Below are positions 54,648-63,526 of a DNA stretch of 64,000 nt, piece after piece. The stretch is from Polyangium fumosum (GTDB taxonomy: Bacteria; Myxococcota_A; Polyangia; Polyangiales; Polyangiaceae): contig NZ_SSMQ01000025.1 of NCBI RefSeq assembly GCF_005144585.1, positions 81,912 through 145,911 on the forward strand. Reading direction: 5' to 3'. The number at the start of each line of letters is the position of its first letter. The first letter of the stretch is position 1. The translations under genes were made by a program, and so were the position numbers. The notes beneath the pieces were generated by a model. The model was given only the letters and a program-made list of their open reading frames with translations, was not told the DNA's origin and ran no database searches.

Positions 54648-55768
54648 TGCCATTGCCTCCTCAATGTCCGGAGCACGCGCGCGGCCGCCTGGCGCGAGAG
54701 CGCCGACACGCTCGCGAGGCTCATCGGATACGCGCTGAGCGAAACCGTGGCGCGCTCCTCGCTCGTCCAGGGCTTGATCCACGGCGCGACGCCGCCGAGA
54801 AATTCGTACGTCGCGAGGTTTTCCGTCGCCGCGCGGCGCAGGCTCTCGCAGAGGAGCAAGATGCCCGGCGAGGCCTGCCGGAACGACTCGTCATAGCCGA
54901 TCTTGAGCAGCCAATGACGTCCCGCGTGCTCGACCGCGAGCTGCATGGCCGCGCCCCGCCCGCCGATGCGGAGGAGCGCGACGCGCAGGATGCCGCGCTG
55001 CGCGGCGGCGAGCGCGTACGTCCTGAAAAACGTGCCGACGACCGGGTCGAACGACATCGCGGTGCCCTCGCGGCCCTTCCAGCCGGCGGCCTCGACCCGA
55101 AAGGCCTCGTCGAGGACCGCCGCCGCTTCCTCGGGCGAGGGCGAATGAAACGAATACACGACCTTGCCGAGGCGCTCGGCGTGCCGCTCGGCGCGGCGCA
55201 GATCCTGGCGCCTGCGGGGCGAGAGGTGGCGCTCGGGCTCGGCCCAGGAGGCGTCGAGCGAGAGGAACGGACACGGCTTCGCGGGACCGACGCGGACGAG
55301 GCCGCGCCGGCGGTAGGCCTGATGGAAGGCCGCGATCGTGGGCGACGTGGCGAGCACGCGCGGCAGGTGCACCGGCCAAGGTCCGCGGGCGAGCGCCTGG
55401 CAAAGCGCCCCGAGCACCCGTGGCCCGCCGCGGGCCAGATCCACGGGCTCGCCGAGCTCGATCGCCCCGGCGGGCATGAGCGAGGGCGAACGACCGCCAT
55501 GATGGACGAGCGCCGCAATCCCGGTCGATTCGCGCGGCGACGTCGTCACGAGGACACGCAATCGATCCGATGCCCCGCTCGCCGAGAGCCAGCTCTCCGT
55601 CCAGAGGCTTTGCTGCATCGGGGTGTCCTGGAGCGCGTCGAGCGCGGCCCACGTCTCCTGGATCTGCGAGAGCGCCCGTGCCCCCGCGAGGCGCTGCGTG
55701 GAAATGGCGGCGTGGCCGATTTCGTCCGCGCTCGCGGAAGGCTTCTGCCGTGGCTCGACCTCTCGCAT
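54623..55768 (-). CDS. GNAT-fold acyltransferase (CelD/BioF2-like)
   Basis: A 381-aa soluble protein. The middle and C-terminal half (about 165-330) have the features of the GNAT domain 6/CelD group: LSPRRRQDLRRAERHAERLG, a Trp-Lys-Gly insertion (AAGWKGREGTAMSF), FRTYALAAAQRGILRVALLR and GYDESFRQASPGILLLCE. The last is the acyl-CoA-binding helix region. Proteins of this group modify exopolysaccharides or act like FemAB on peptides. The start is supported by GAGGGAA. It is the first gene of a two-gene unit with the proline dehydrogenase. Substrate unknown. Confidence 0.78.
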   Translation of the reverse strand: MREVEPRQKPSASADEIGHAAISTQRLAGARALSQIQETWAALDALQDTPMQQSLWTESWLSASGASDRLRVLVTTSPRESTGIAALVHHGGRSPSLMPAGAIELGEPVDLARGGPRVLGALCQALARGPWPVHLPRVLATSPTIAAFHQAYRRRGLVRVGPAKPCPFLSLDASWAEPERHLSPRRRQDLRRAERHAERLGKVVYSFHSPSPEEAAAVLDEAFRVEAAGWKGREGTAMSFDPVVGTFFRTYALAAAQRGILRVALLRIGGRGAAMQLAVEHAGRHWLLKIGYDESFRQASPGILLLCESLRRAATENLATYEFLGGVAPWIKPWTSEERATVSLSAYPMSLASVSALSRQAAARVLRTLRRQWQWMTRSEV

Positions 55769-56113
55769 TCCGTTTCCCTCGCGCTCTCGGGCCCCGTTGC
55801 CGGAGCTTGGACCGCCCCCCAGGGCCCCGCCACCTCACACGACCCGTGAAAACCCATGCAAATGCGCGCCCGGAGGGGCGGGTATCGGCGTCGAGCGCTC
55901 CCCTCGGATCCCGAGGTGTTTCCCTGCGCCGGCGGCGCGCGCCCGGGGCATTCACGCGCGGCGCGCGCTCTTCCAGGTTCTTCGGCCAATCCTTTGCATA
56001 CGGGCTCCTGCGCGACGCCCGCCGGGCATTTCTTTCTCGCCCGGCCCCGCGCCCCCGGCCTACCGCCGCGACCTTATGCCTGCGGCCTTACGCTTCAAAA
56101 AGGAGTCTCCCCC
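55769..56113. other. Gene-free divergent interval
   Basis: About 345 bp between divergent genes. GCCGGGC (56021-56027) and GCCCGGC (56039-56045) form a seven-base stem with an 11-base loop, about 70 bases before the next start. I see no clear promoter box. Confidence 0.35.
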
Positions 56114-56563
56114 GTGAAAAGGATCCTCCAGCGCACGCTGCTGCTGCTCCTCGCCTCGCTCTCGCTCGTCACGACGGACGCCATCGCCGAACCGGAGGCG
56201 AGCGTCGAGGTCACCTCCGAGCCCGTCGCCCGGTGCGCGGGCGAAAATGCCGTCGTCTCGCTCCACCTGCGCAACAAGAGCGGCCAGACCGTCGCGGTCC
56301 GCGCGAGCGCCGCGGTGATGGTCGCGTGCAGGGCCGAGGACGGCGAGGGGAAGGCGGACGAGAAGCGCGGCGATACCCTCGAAGTCGAGGAGCGGATCCC
56401 CGACAACGGCGGCCGCTCCGTCGCCTACACGCTCGTGCTGGAGGGGCGGATGGGCTGCAATGCGGAAGAGCGCGTGGCCGCGATCGATTTCGAGTCGGTG
56501 AAGCTCGAAATCGATGGGGAGGCCAGAGCCTTGCGCGTGGAAGGGTGCAAAGCTTCCCGTTAA
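56114..56563 (+). CDS. Small secreted beta-sandwich-like protein
   Basis: A 149-aa protein with a signal peptide (about 1-26, ending DAIAEPE). The mature domain of alternating strands (ASVEVTSEPVARCAGENAVV, VSLHLRNKSGQTVAVRASAA) contains four Cys residues that can form two disulfides. The layout resembles immunoglobulin-like or copper-chaperone-like periplasmic proteins, but no family can be named. The start is GTG at 56114 behind AAGGAG (eight bases). Confidence 0.65.
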   Translation: MKRILQRTLLLLLASLSLVTTDAIAEPEASVEVTSEPVARCAGENAVVSLHLRNKSGQTVAVRASAAVMVACRAEDGEGKADEKRGDTLEVEERIPDNGGRSVAYTLVLEGRMGCNAEERVAAIDFESVKLEIDGEARALRVEGCKASR

Positions 56564-56799
56564 TCGGTCGGTTCCGTGGGCGGCCCGCTGATCTGCTCGG
56601 TCGGGGGCACCCATGCCTCGGGGTTCGGGCCCTCCTCCAGCGCCGTCCCCTCGGAGAACGTCGGGCCGCCGGGGTACGAGCCCGCGCCGCCCTCCTCCCC
56701 CACGGACCCGCCCCGCACGCCGGGCACGCCCTCCTGCGTCCGCGGCTGCACGGTCCCGGCGTCGCCCCGATCAAAAGGCCAAGCTTGCTCCTTCCCCAT
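56560..56799 (-). CDS. Short Pro/Gly-rich disordered protein
   Basis: A 79-aa, acidic, Pro/Gly/Glu-rich protein without cysteine, signal or membrane segment, certainly disordered. CTGGAGGG four bases before the ATG is a good ribosome site and the main reason to call it. It overlaps the 3' end of the convergent secreted-protein gene by four bases. Function unknown. Confidence 0.45.
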   Translation of the reverse strand: MGKEQAWPFDRGDAGTVQPRTQEGVPGVRGGSVGEEGGAGSYPGGPTFSEGTALEEGPNPEAWVPPTEQISGPPTEPTD

Positions 56800-56877
56800 G
56801 ATGCCCTCCAGAGCGTCCTCATGGTGCCGGCGTGGACGAACCGCTAGCCGTCCGCCCTCGCGGAACGTCGAGCCACG

Positions 56878-58458
56878 TCAAGCCCGCGAAGCCGACGGGG
56901 CCCGCGGGCCTGCGCCGGCGGGCGCGAGCGCCCCGAGCACGGCCCGCAGCCCCTCGATGACCTCGGCCGAAGGCTCCCCCTCCCCGACCCGATACCCGCC
57001 CACGGGTTTTCCGTTCGTTTCACCCAGCCAAACCCAGACGCGCTCGCCCGACGGCGCCTCGAACCCGAGCTCGGCGCGCCGCCCCTCCGGAAGGACGCGC
57101 ACGTCCTTCCACGCGAGGGCGCCGAACGGCGCGCGCCGCCGCAAGAGCTGGATCCGCGCCCCCACGGACCGCAAGAGCGGCAGCGCCGCGTCCTCCCCGA
57201 TCGGATGCACGAACGTGACGTGCCGGGACAACCGCTCCCCGATCGCGAGGATCCCCGCGCATGCCACCGCGTGATCGGCCGGCGCGCCCGTGATCCCCAC
57301 GGCAAACCAATCCGTCGCCGCGATCCCCTCGCCTTCGGCCCGGGGCCTGAGCGTGAGCACGAGGCTCTCGTCGCCTTCGAGCCGCACCTCGACCGCGCGC
57401 TCGCCGAGCTCCGTGAGCAGGGCACGTGAAAACGGCTTGGGCGGGACGAACCCGGCGAACGCCCGCGCGACGAGCGCCCGCGCGTGCACCGAGAAGAGTT
57501 TTCGGCCGGGATCGGCTTCAGACATGCGTTCGGGCGTCACGGGGACGAACTCCTCGTCGCCGTACATCTCCCGATAGGTCTCGAAGATGCCATTGCAGCG
57601 CGCGTCGAAGACACACGCCGCGCAGGTTGCGGGCTTCGATTTGTCCCGGCGTTTGACGAGGTACTTGTCCCAGGGCTTGCTGAGCGTCTTGTCTCCGTCG
57701 ACGGCGATCGTCATCGTCTTTTCGCCGTCGTGGTGGATGAAGGGCGAAAGCTCGGGGGCGAGGCAATACGGGAGGTTCCCGATGTTGACGTCGAACCCCT
57801 CGGGGAAGCCGCGGACCATGCGCGTGAAGGGGCCGACGAGGCTCCGGTACCGCGGGATCATCGCCGCGAACTCCTCCTCCGTGCGCACGCCTGCGTCGAG
57901 CGGCCGCACCATGTCGAGGTGGAGCTGCGAGGCCCCGAGCGGCAAGAGGAGCTCCGGGAACACGTCCACCGATTCGTAGTTCGACTGGACGACACACATG
58001 TTCACGGTGAGCCGCTCGCCCCGCGCCTGCACGTGCCGCATCGACTGCACGATGCGGGCGAACGATCCGTCTTTGCGCGTCGTGCGCTCGTGGGCCTCCT
58101 CGGTCGCGCCCTGGATCGAGAAACGGAACGTGAAATTCCCGCCGGTCGCGAGGATCTCGTCCACGAACGCGGCGCGGGCCGTCTTCACGCCGTTCGTGAA
58201 GATCACGATCTCCTCGAAGCCGAGCGCGACGCTCTCGCGCACCACGTCGAGGAACGCGGGCTGGAGCGTGGGCTCGCCGCCGAGCAGCGTGATCTTCGCG
58301 TGCCCGGCGGCGCGCGCGGCCCGGATCTGCTCCAGGATCGGCGCGAGCGGCAGGGGCCTCGCGCGGCCGAGCGCCGTCTCCTGGCCGCTGACGCAGAAGA
58401 CGCAACGGTTGTTGCACATGTGGCCGAGTTGAATTTCGACCTGCCTCTTCGGCTCCAT
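56878..58458 (-). CDS. Radical SAM enzyme with auxiliary cysteine motif
   Basis: A 526-aa enzyme. CNNRCVFC (Cys15, Cys19, Cys22) is the CX3CX2C site of the SAM-binding [4Fe-4S] cluster. GGEPTLQ (60-66) is the SAM-binding GGE motif. Cys232 (LPYC) with Cys279, Cys282 and Cys288 (CAACVFDARC) form a four-Cys set that fits a twitch/SPASM-type auxiliary cluster. The last ~220 residues are a separate domain (about 310-526) that I do not recognise; it has strands and ends Pro/Ala-rich. The enzyme should generate a 5'-deoxyadenosyl radical to modify a peptide or small molecule. No precursor peptide gene is visible except the short disordered protein 78 bp downstream. Confidence 0.88.
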   Translation of the reverse strand: MEPKRQVEIQLGHMCNNRCVFCVSGQETALGRARPLPLAPILEQIRAARAAGHAKITLLGGEPTLQPAFLDVVRESVALGFEEIVIFTNGVKTARAAFVDEILATGGNFTFRFSIQGATEEAHERTTRKDGSFARIVQSMRHVQARGERLTVNMCVVQSNYESVDVFPELLLPLGASQLHLDMVRPLDAGVRTEEEFAAMIPRYRSLVGPFTRMVRGFPEGFDVNIGNLPYCLAPELSPFIHHDGEKTMTIAVDGDKTLSKPWDKYLVKRRDKSKPATCAACVFDARCNGIFETYREMYGDEEFVPVTPERMSEADPGRKLFSVHARALVARAFAGFVPPKPFSRALLTELGERAVEVRLEGDESLVLTLRPRAEGEGIAATDWFAVGITGAPADHAVACAGILAIGERLSRHVTFVHPIGEDAALPLLRSVGARIQLLRRRAPFGALAWKDVRVLPEGRRAELGFEAPSGERVWVWLGETNGKPVGGYRVGEGEPSAEVIEGLRAVLGALAPAGAGPRAPSASRA

Positions 58459-58477
58459 CGGCCGGAGATCCTACAAC

Positions 58478-58517
58478 AAAACGAAACCCCGCCACACACA
58501 CGACGTGCGGGCGGGGT
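58478..58517 (-). terminator. Terminator of the DUF2383-type gene
   Basis: ACCCCGCC (58486-58493) and GGCGGGGT (58510-58517) form an eight-base stem. On the minus strand it is followed by TTCGTTTTGT. It lies 26 bp after the stop of the gene that starts at 58996. Confidence 0.65.
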
Positions 58518-58543
58518 CGGGTTCGCTCACGGGGAGCGGTCGT

Positions 58544-58996
58544 CTACGCCGCCTTCCTCTCCCACACGCGCATGTCGAGCTGATCCTTGATCCACGCGAG
58601 GTGACGCTGCTCGTCCGAGAAGTTTCTCTCGAGCAGCGAGCGCACCTCCGTCGGCAGGTCGGCCGCGTTGAGCGCCGCCTCGTACGTGCGGTTCGTCAGC
58701 TCCTCGTTCCCCCGCATCGCGAGCAGCGCGCTGTGATCGCCCTGCGCCGTGATGGCCGTGAAGCCCTCGATCAGGAACCCGGCCCAGGACGTCTCCACCT
58801 CCGGCTCGCCGCCGCAGGCCCGCACCTGCTGCGAGAGGTCCCGGATGTGCCGCTGATGGTCCTCCTGGAACCGCACGAGGTTGCTCCGAAGGTCCTCCAT
58901 CGTGCAGGCGTCGATCGCCTGCTTGTACGCATGCACCGCGTCCACGTCGAGCTTGATCAGTTTGTTCAGCTTTTCGCACACTTCGCGGTTATCCAT
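58544..58996 (-). CDS. Ferritin-like four-helix protein (DUF2383/PA2169 type)
   Basis: A 150-aa protein of four helices with Glu/His pairs typical of ferritin-like proteins: VDAVHAYKQAIDAC, FQEDHQRHIRDLSQQV, LTNRTYEAALNAADL and FSDEQRHLAWIKDQL. It matches the DUF2383/PA2169 group (conserved ...EDHQRHI... and ...DEQRHL...). A di-iron site and a role in iron handling or stress tolerance are expected. GAGGAGG nine bases before the ATG at 58996 decides the start. It is divergent from two further ferritin-like genes with a 243-bp control region between. Confidence 0.8.
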   Translation of the reverse strand: MDNREVCEKLNKLIKLDVDAVHAYKQAIDACTMEDLRSNLVRFQEDHQRHIRDLSQQVRACGGEPEVETSWAGFLIEGFTAITAQGDHSALLAMRGNEELTNRTYEAALNAADLPTEVRSLLERNFSDEQRHLAWIKDQLDMRVWERKAA

Positions 58997-59239
58997 GGAA
59001 AACTGCCTCCTCAAGGCCCTTCCAGGCTCGGCCTATCCATGGGGGACGAATGTGCGCGACGTCGAGCCCCCGTGGCGGGAAGCTTTCGCCCCCGGCGTGC
59101 AACGTCTGCTCGCCCGACAAACCATTTCGCTCCGGGACGAAACCTCGCAAGGTTCTTGCAAGCAAGGTGGGACGGACGGCGACCCTGCGGCGCCCGAACC
59201 TTGAGCCCATCACGGAGGAACCGAACGGGGAGGAGTATC

Positions 59240-60412
59240 GTGGCACTCGACCTCACGAAGGAAAAAGGCGTGGCCCTCGACGCCCAGGAAGACTTCACCT
59301 GGCGCGACATGGTGCGCGAGCCGATCAGCAAGCTGAACGACGACGCGTTCACGCGCCTGCGTATCATCCTCATGAACGGCTTGGAGATGGAGGCGAACCG
59401 CTTCCAGCACGCCTTCGCCCGCATGAACGCGCCGATGCGCGCCGACCTCGCGCGCGTCCGGCGCATCGAGACGCACCAGCAGGTGCTCGTGAACTGGCTC
59501 CTGCCGGCGGATCAATCGCCGCTCGAAACGACGATCGCCTACGAGCAGGTCGCCATCGAGGTGACCGCGAGCCTCGCGCGCCTCGAGCCCGATCCGTACA
59601 TCGCGCAGGTCCTGCGCTTCGGGCTCCTCGAAGACTTCGACCACCTCTATCGTTACTCCGCGCTGCTCGATCGGCTCGAAGGCAAGGACGCGAACGCCAT
59701 CCTGCAATCGTACACCGACGTGCTGCCGGGCCGGCCCACGGTGGTCGAGCACCGCTACCCGACGGACGATTTACGCGAGCCCTACGATCGCACGACGGCC
59801 GCGCCGATCACGAAGCTCGTGTCGCTGACGATCCTGGCGGGCGAGCAGCAGACGCTGAACTATTACCAGAACATCGGCCCGCTCTTCTCCGACCCGGTGG
59901 CGCGCCTGCTCTACGCGGAGATCGCGCACATCGAGGAGCAACACGTCACGCAATACGAGGCGATCATCGACCCGAACGAGACGTGGATGGAGAAATGGCT
60001 GCTGCACGAGTGCACGGAGGTCTGGAACTACCTCGCCTGCATGGAGCAAGAGTCGAACGCGCGGCTCAAGGCGATCTGGGAGCGCATGGTGGCCTATGAG
60101 CTCGGCCACCTGAACCACGTGATGGACCTCTTCCGGCGCGTCGAGAACCGCGATCCCTTCGAGATCATCCCGACGAGCCTGCCGGAGCGCATCAAGTACA
60201 TGAGCCACCGCGACGACGTGCGGCAGGTGCTGAAAAACGAGGTCCACCTGCGCAGCGTGGGGACCCAGTTCGTCCCGGTGGGCCAGGTGCCCCCGGATTC
60301 CCCCTCGATCGCCTACAACCGGCAGATCAACTCCGCGGGTTCGCCCAGCCAAACCGTCGCGGCGGGCTACGTGTACACGCCCGGGACCGAGCTCGTGAAG
60401 AAGGCGGCCTGA
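59240..60412 (+). CDS. Long ferritin-like protein, apparently two four-helix domains
   Basis: A 390-aa helical protein. Two sets of iron-ligand-like residues are visible. The first is Glu51 (LEMEANRFQH), Glu77-x-His79, Glu102/Glu107 and Glu131-x3-His135 (LLEDFDHLYRYS). The second is Glu202, Glu227-x2-His230 with His235 (EIAHIEEQHVTQYE), Glu257/Glu260 and Glu287-x2-His290 (AYELGHLNH). The spacing suggests duplicated ferritin-like domains. No signal or membrane helix is present. The GTG start follows GGAGGAG. The next ferritin-like gene begins 21 bp later. Oxidase, oxygenase or storage roles are all possible. Confidence 0.75.
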   Translation: MALDLTKEKGVALDAQEDFTWRDMVREPISKLNDDAFTRLRIILMNGLEMEANRFQHAFARMNAPMRADLARVRRIETHQQVLVNWLLPADQSPLETTIAYEQVAIEVTASLARLEPDPYIAQVLRFGLLEDFDHLYRYSALLDRLEGKDANAILQSYTDVLPGRPTVVEHRYPTDDLREPYDRTTAAPITKLVSLTILAGEQQTLNYYQNIGPLFSDPVARLLYAEIAHIEEQHVTQYEAIIDPNETWMEKWLLHECTEVWNYLACMEQESNARLKAIWERMVAYELGHLNHVMDLFRRVENRDPFEIIPTSLPERIKYMSHRDDVRQVLKNEVHLRSVGTQFVPVGQVPPDSPSIAYNRQINSAGSPSQTVAAGYVYTPGTELVKKAA

Positions 60413-60433
60413 AGGGAGCTTGGAGGAGAGACC

Positions 60434-61180
60434 ATGAAAGAGCCGACCGATATCGGGATGAACCGGACGGGGATCGGGACGAGCCCCCTCGATTCGAAGG
60501 AGCTCATCGAGGCCGCGGAGGCCACGGTGCCGAGCGCGGAGGGCGACGAATCAGGCATCGCGGGCCTCCGGATGTCGTACATCAGCGAATCCGGCATCCT
60601 CGGCACGATGCCGCCGCCCTCGACCGTGAAGGGCGCGGTGAAATCGGTGCTCGATGGCCTCAGCGCCAAGAACCCGGCCGTGTTCCTGGACAAGCTCGCC
60701 GAGCGCCTGCAATTCGAGCGGACCGGGACGCGGATGTACGAGAGCGTGATCGCGAAGTTCGACGCGCTCGGGGGCTTCGACGGCGGGCCGTCCCGCGAGA
60801 CGCTCCTCGAGTTCCACGACGAGGAGCTCAGGCATTTCCACGTGCTGCGGAGCGCGCTGGAAAGCATGGGCGCCGATCCGACGGCGCTCACGCCCTCGGC
60901 CGACATCGCCGCGGTGGAGGCGTCGGGCCTCGTGCAGGTGCTGAACGATCCGCGCACGACGCTGCCGCAGTCGCTCCACGCGCTCCTCGTCGCAGAGCTC
61001 GCCGATACCGAGGGCTGGGACATGCTGATCGAGCTGGCGACGAGCCTGGGGCACGAGGCGATGGCGGACGATTTCCGCGACGCGATGCGCGCCGAGGAAA
61101 AACACCTCGCGCACGTGCGGCAATGGGTCGCGAACCACGTCATGCAGGACGCGGAAGGGACGATGGAGCAGGCGGCCTGA
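60434..61180 (+). CDS. Ferritin-like di-iron protein
   Basis: A 248-aa protein. A Gly/Ser-rich N-terminus (about 1-65) is followed by a four-helix domain with full di-iron-type ligands: ERLQFERTGTRMYE, LEFHDEELRHFHVL, LLVAELADTEGWDMLIE and AEEKHLAHVRQW. The first and third helices each give Glu residues; the second and fourth give ExxH. It is probably co-transcribed with the preceding ferritin-like gene (21-bp gap, strong GGAGGAG). It may bind iron or act on reactive oxygen. The N-terminal stretch could be a targeting or partner-binding tail. Confidence 0.8.
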   Translation: MKEPTDIGMNRTGIGTSPLDSKELIEAAEATVPSAEGDESGIAGLRMSYISESGILGTMPPPSTVKGAVKSVLDGLSAKNPAVFLDKLAERLQFERTGTRMYESVIAKFDALGGFDGGPSRETLLEFHDEELRHFHVLRSALESMGADPTALTPSADIAAVEASGLVQVLNDPRTTLPQSLHALLVAELADTEGWDMLIELATSLGHEAMADDFRDAMRAEEKHLAHVRQWVANHVMQDAEGTMEQAA

Positions 61181-61192
61181 GGGAGAGGCCGA

Positions 61193-62194
61193 TCAGAACG
61201 GGAGCGGGGGCGACGTCACGAAAAAGGCCGGCGAGAGCTGGCCCGGCGGGATGTCCCCCTGCCCCGGATCTTTTTCGGTCGTGAGGGCATACGCGGCCCC
61301 GCCGGCGGCGCCGCCCACGACGACCACGCCGATCGTGGTCCAGAACCACCAACGCGCATAAATCGGCGGCGGGCGCTGGAGGACGAGCGCGACCGTGCGT
61401 TCGCCGCCGGCGGTCACGATGACGCTCGTCTCGTAATCGAGGTAGTCCGGGTGCCGCGCGGCGACCTTGTGTGTCCCCGGCTCGACGAGCGTCTCGAGCG
61501 GCGCCTGCCCCGCGCCCTTGCCGTCGACGAGCACGTTGACGCCTGTCTTCGGCGCCGTCACGAGGAGCTTGCCGACCTTGGCCTTGCTCTGGAGCTGCGC
61601 ATCGAGGACGTAGGCGCCGCCGCCGGGCAGCTCGACGCGGGTCCGATACGGAAAATACCCCTCCGCCTCGACGAGCACGTCGGCCGGGCCGGCCTTGAGC
61701 GCGAGCGGTTTGTCGAGGGGCGACATGCCGGCGACGACGTCACGGACGAGGATACGCGCGCCTTCGACGTTCACCTTCACCGTGAGGCGCGAGAGACGTT
61801 TTTCGAGGTTCGTGATCCGGTCGTTCAGGCCCGGGACCTTGGCGAGCAGCTCGGCGGGCGCCTGCGCGCGGAACGCCGTGAGCTTTTCGAGCGCCTCGGG
61901 CAAACGATCGAGCGCTTCGAGGGCCCGGCCCATGTTGTAAAGCAGCGCCGGCTCGGGGTTCAGCGCGTAGGCCTCGGTATAGGCCGCGAGCGCGTCGAGG
62001 GGGCGGAGCTTGTCCATCGCCTTGTCGCCCTCGGCCTTGCGCTCCTTGGCGCGCGCCACGAGCGCGGGATCCTGCGCGGCAGGCGCCGGCGGGGCCGCTT
62101 GGGGCTCGGCGGCGAGGGCGGCCTCGGCGAACGTCGTGGCGAGCACGACGAGGAGGACGTGGGAAAGGCCAGCGCGGAGGCGATTTCGGCTCAT
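61193..62194 (-). CDS. Secreted TPR/PEGA-domain protein
   Basis: A 333-aa protein. A signal peptide (about 1-28, ending AALAAEP) is followed by TPR-like helices (about 47-110, DALAAYTEAYALNPEPALLY and MGRALEALDRLPEALEKL). Two beta-rich PEGA-type repeats come next (about 135-275, LTVKVNVEGARILVRD and LLVTAPKTGVNVLVDGKG, with AGPADVLVEAEGY and PGTHKVAARHPDY). A membrane helix (about 283-305, WWFWTTIGVVVVGGAAGGAA) and a short tail end the protein. PEGA domains bind surface or wall components. It is the last gene of the kinase operon (9-bp gap) and a likely partner or sensor for it. Confidence 0.8.
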   Translation of the reverse strand: MSRNRLRAGLSHVLLVVLATTFAEAALAAEPQAAPPAPAAQDPALVARAKERKAEGDKAMDKLRPLDALAAYTEAYALNPEPALLYNMGRALEALDRLPEALEKLTAFRAQAPAELLAKVPGLNDRITNLEKRLSRLTVKVNVEGARILVRDVVAGMSPLDKPLALKAGPADVLVEAEGYFPYRTRVELPGGGAYVLDAQLQSKAKVGKLLVTAPKTGVNVLVDGKGAGQAPLETLVEPGTHKVAARHPDYLDYETSVIVTAGGERTVALVLQRPPPIYARWWFWTTIGVVVVGGAAGGAAYALTTEKDPGQGDIPPGQLSPAFFVTSPPLPF

Positions 62195-62203
62195 GGCGCG
62201 ATC

Positions 62204-63526
62204 CTAGAGGTGGGTCGGATCCTCCGCCGGGGGCGGAGGTGGCTTGGGAGGCGTGGGCGTGGGCGTCGGCGCGGCCGTCGCGGGCACCGGCGGCGCGGAC
62301 GTCGGCTCTTTTTTCGGCCCCGTTCCCACAGCGGCGGGCGCCGTGGGAAGGGGCGTGGGAACGGGCGCGGCCACGGGCACGATCGTCGGCTCGGCCGCGG
62401 CCGCCGGCGTCGCGGCGGGCGGAGGCGTGAGGGCAGGCTCTGCCGTCGGGTTCGTCGCGGCCGCATCCCCGGCCGGCTCCGCCGGTTTTTTCGTCTGCGA
62501 GGCGAGCACGACCAGAAACACCGCCACCACCACCGCCGCAAGGCCCGCCGAGACGAACATCAATCGCCGGTTCGACATCGGCGCGCGGGGCGCGACGGCC
62601 AGCGCCTTCGTATTGAGCAACGTCCGCGGCGCGGCGCCGCCCGGGCCAAACGGCAGGAGCGCGGCCATGAAGGTATCGACGTCGGGCCACCGGTCGTCGG
62701 CGCGCTTCGCGAGCGCCTTCGTGACCACGTCCGCGAGCTTCTGCGGCAGATCCGGCCGGAGCTCGCGCAAAGGTTTGGGCTCGTCCGCGATGATCGCCGC
62801 GAGCGAGGCCGTCGCGCTCCCCTCGTCGAAGGGCCCCCGTCCGCCGAGCAGCTCGTACAGCACCACGCCGAGCGACCAGATGTCCGCCCGCCCGTCGACG
62901 TTTTTCGTGGACCGCACCTGCTCGGGGGACATGTATTGCGGCGTGCCGAAGGCGGCCGTCGTGGCCGTCTGCGCGGCGTCGTCCCGTTTGTCGAGGACCT
63001 TCGAAATGCCGAAATCGAGCACCTTGACGATACGCCGCGGGCCCTCCTGACACAGGTACAGGTTCCCCGGCTTGATATCGCGATGCACGACGCCCATGCG
63101 ATGCGCCTGCGAGAGCGCTTCACACGCGGCGAGGATGTGGCCGACGGCCTCCGGATAGGGCAAGGGGCCACGAATCGCGAGCTCCTGGCCGAGATCCCAG
63201 CCCTGGAGCATCTCCATCACCATCATGGGGCTGCCGTCCGGGAGGTTGTCGACGTCGTAGACACGCACCACGTGGGGCCCCTGGATCAGGGCCGCCGCGC
63301 GCGCCTCGCGCTCGAAGCGCGCCTTCACGTCGGGCAGCGCGCGCGCGTCGGGGCGCAGGAGCTTGATGGCCACCGGCTGCTCGGTGCGCTGGTGCCGCGC
63401 CTGCAGGACGATCCCCATACCCCCCTGCCCGAGGACGGACTCGACGACGTACTTGCCGGCGAGCACCGTGCCCGGCGCGGGCGCGCCCTCGGGCGAGGCC
63501 GGATCCCGGGAGACGGGTTCGGTCAC
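62204..63526 (-). CDS. Hanks-type Ser/Thr protein kinase with membrane helix
   Basis: A 440-aa kinase. The catalytic domain (about 24-295) has GQGGMG (33-38), VAIK with Lys55, HRDIKPGN (148-155), DFG (171-173), GTPQYMSPEQ (activation and P+1 loop) and ADIWSLG. All catalytic residues are present, so it should be active. One membrane helix (about 322-343) precedes a Pro/Thr/Ala-rich extracytoplasmic tail with no sensor domain. The GTG start overlaps the stop of the upstream Gly-rich gene (GTGA), which fixes it. The PEGA/TPR protein is encoded 9 bp downstream, so the three genes form one unit. Confidence 0.93.
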   Translation of the reverse strand: MTEPVSRDPASPEGAPAPGTVLAGKYVVESVLGQGGMGIVLQARHQRTEQPVAIKLLRPDARALPDVKARFEREARAAALIQGPHVVRVYDVDNLPDGSPMMVMEMLQGWDLGQELAIRGPLPYPEAVGHILAACEALSQAHRMGVVHRDIKPGNLYLCQEGPRRIVKVLDFGISKVLDKRDDAAQTATTAAFGTPQYMSPEQVRSTKNVDGRADIWSLGVVLYELLGGRGPFDEGSATASLAAIIADEPKPLRELRPDLPQKLADVVTKALAKRADDRWPDVDTFMAALLPFGPGGAAPRTLLNTKALAVAPRAPMSNRRLMFVSAGLAAVVVAVFLVVLASQTKKPAEPAGDAAATNPTAEPALTPPPAATPAAAAEPTIVPVAAPVPTPLPTAPAAVGTGPKKEPTSAPPVPATAAPTPTPTPPKPPPPPAEDPTHL

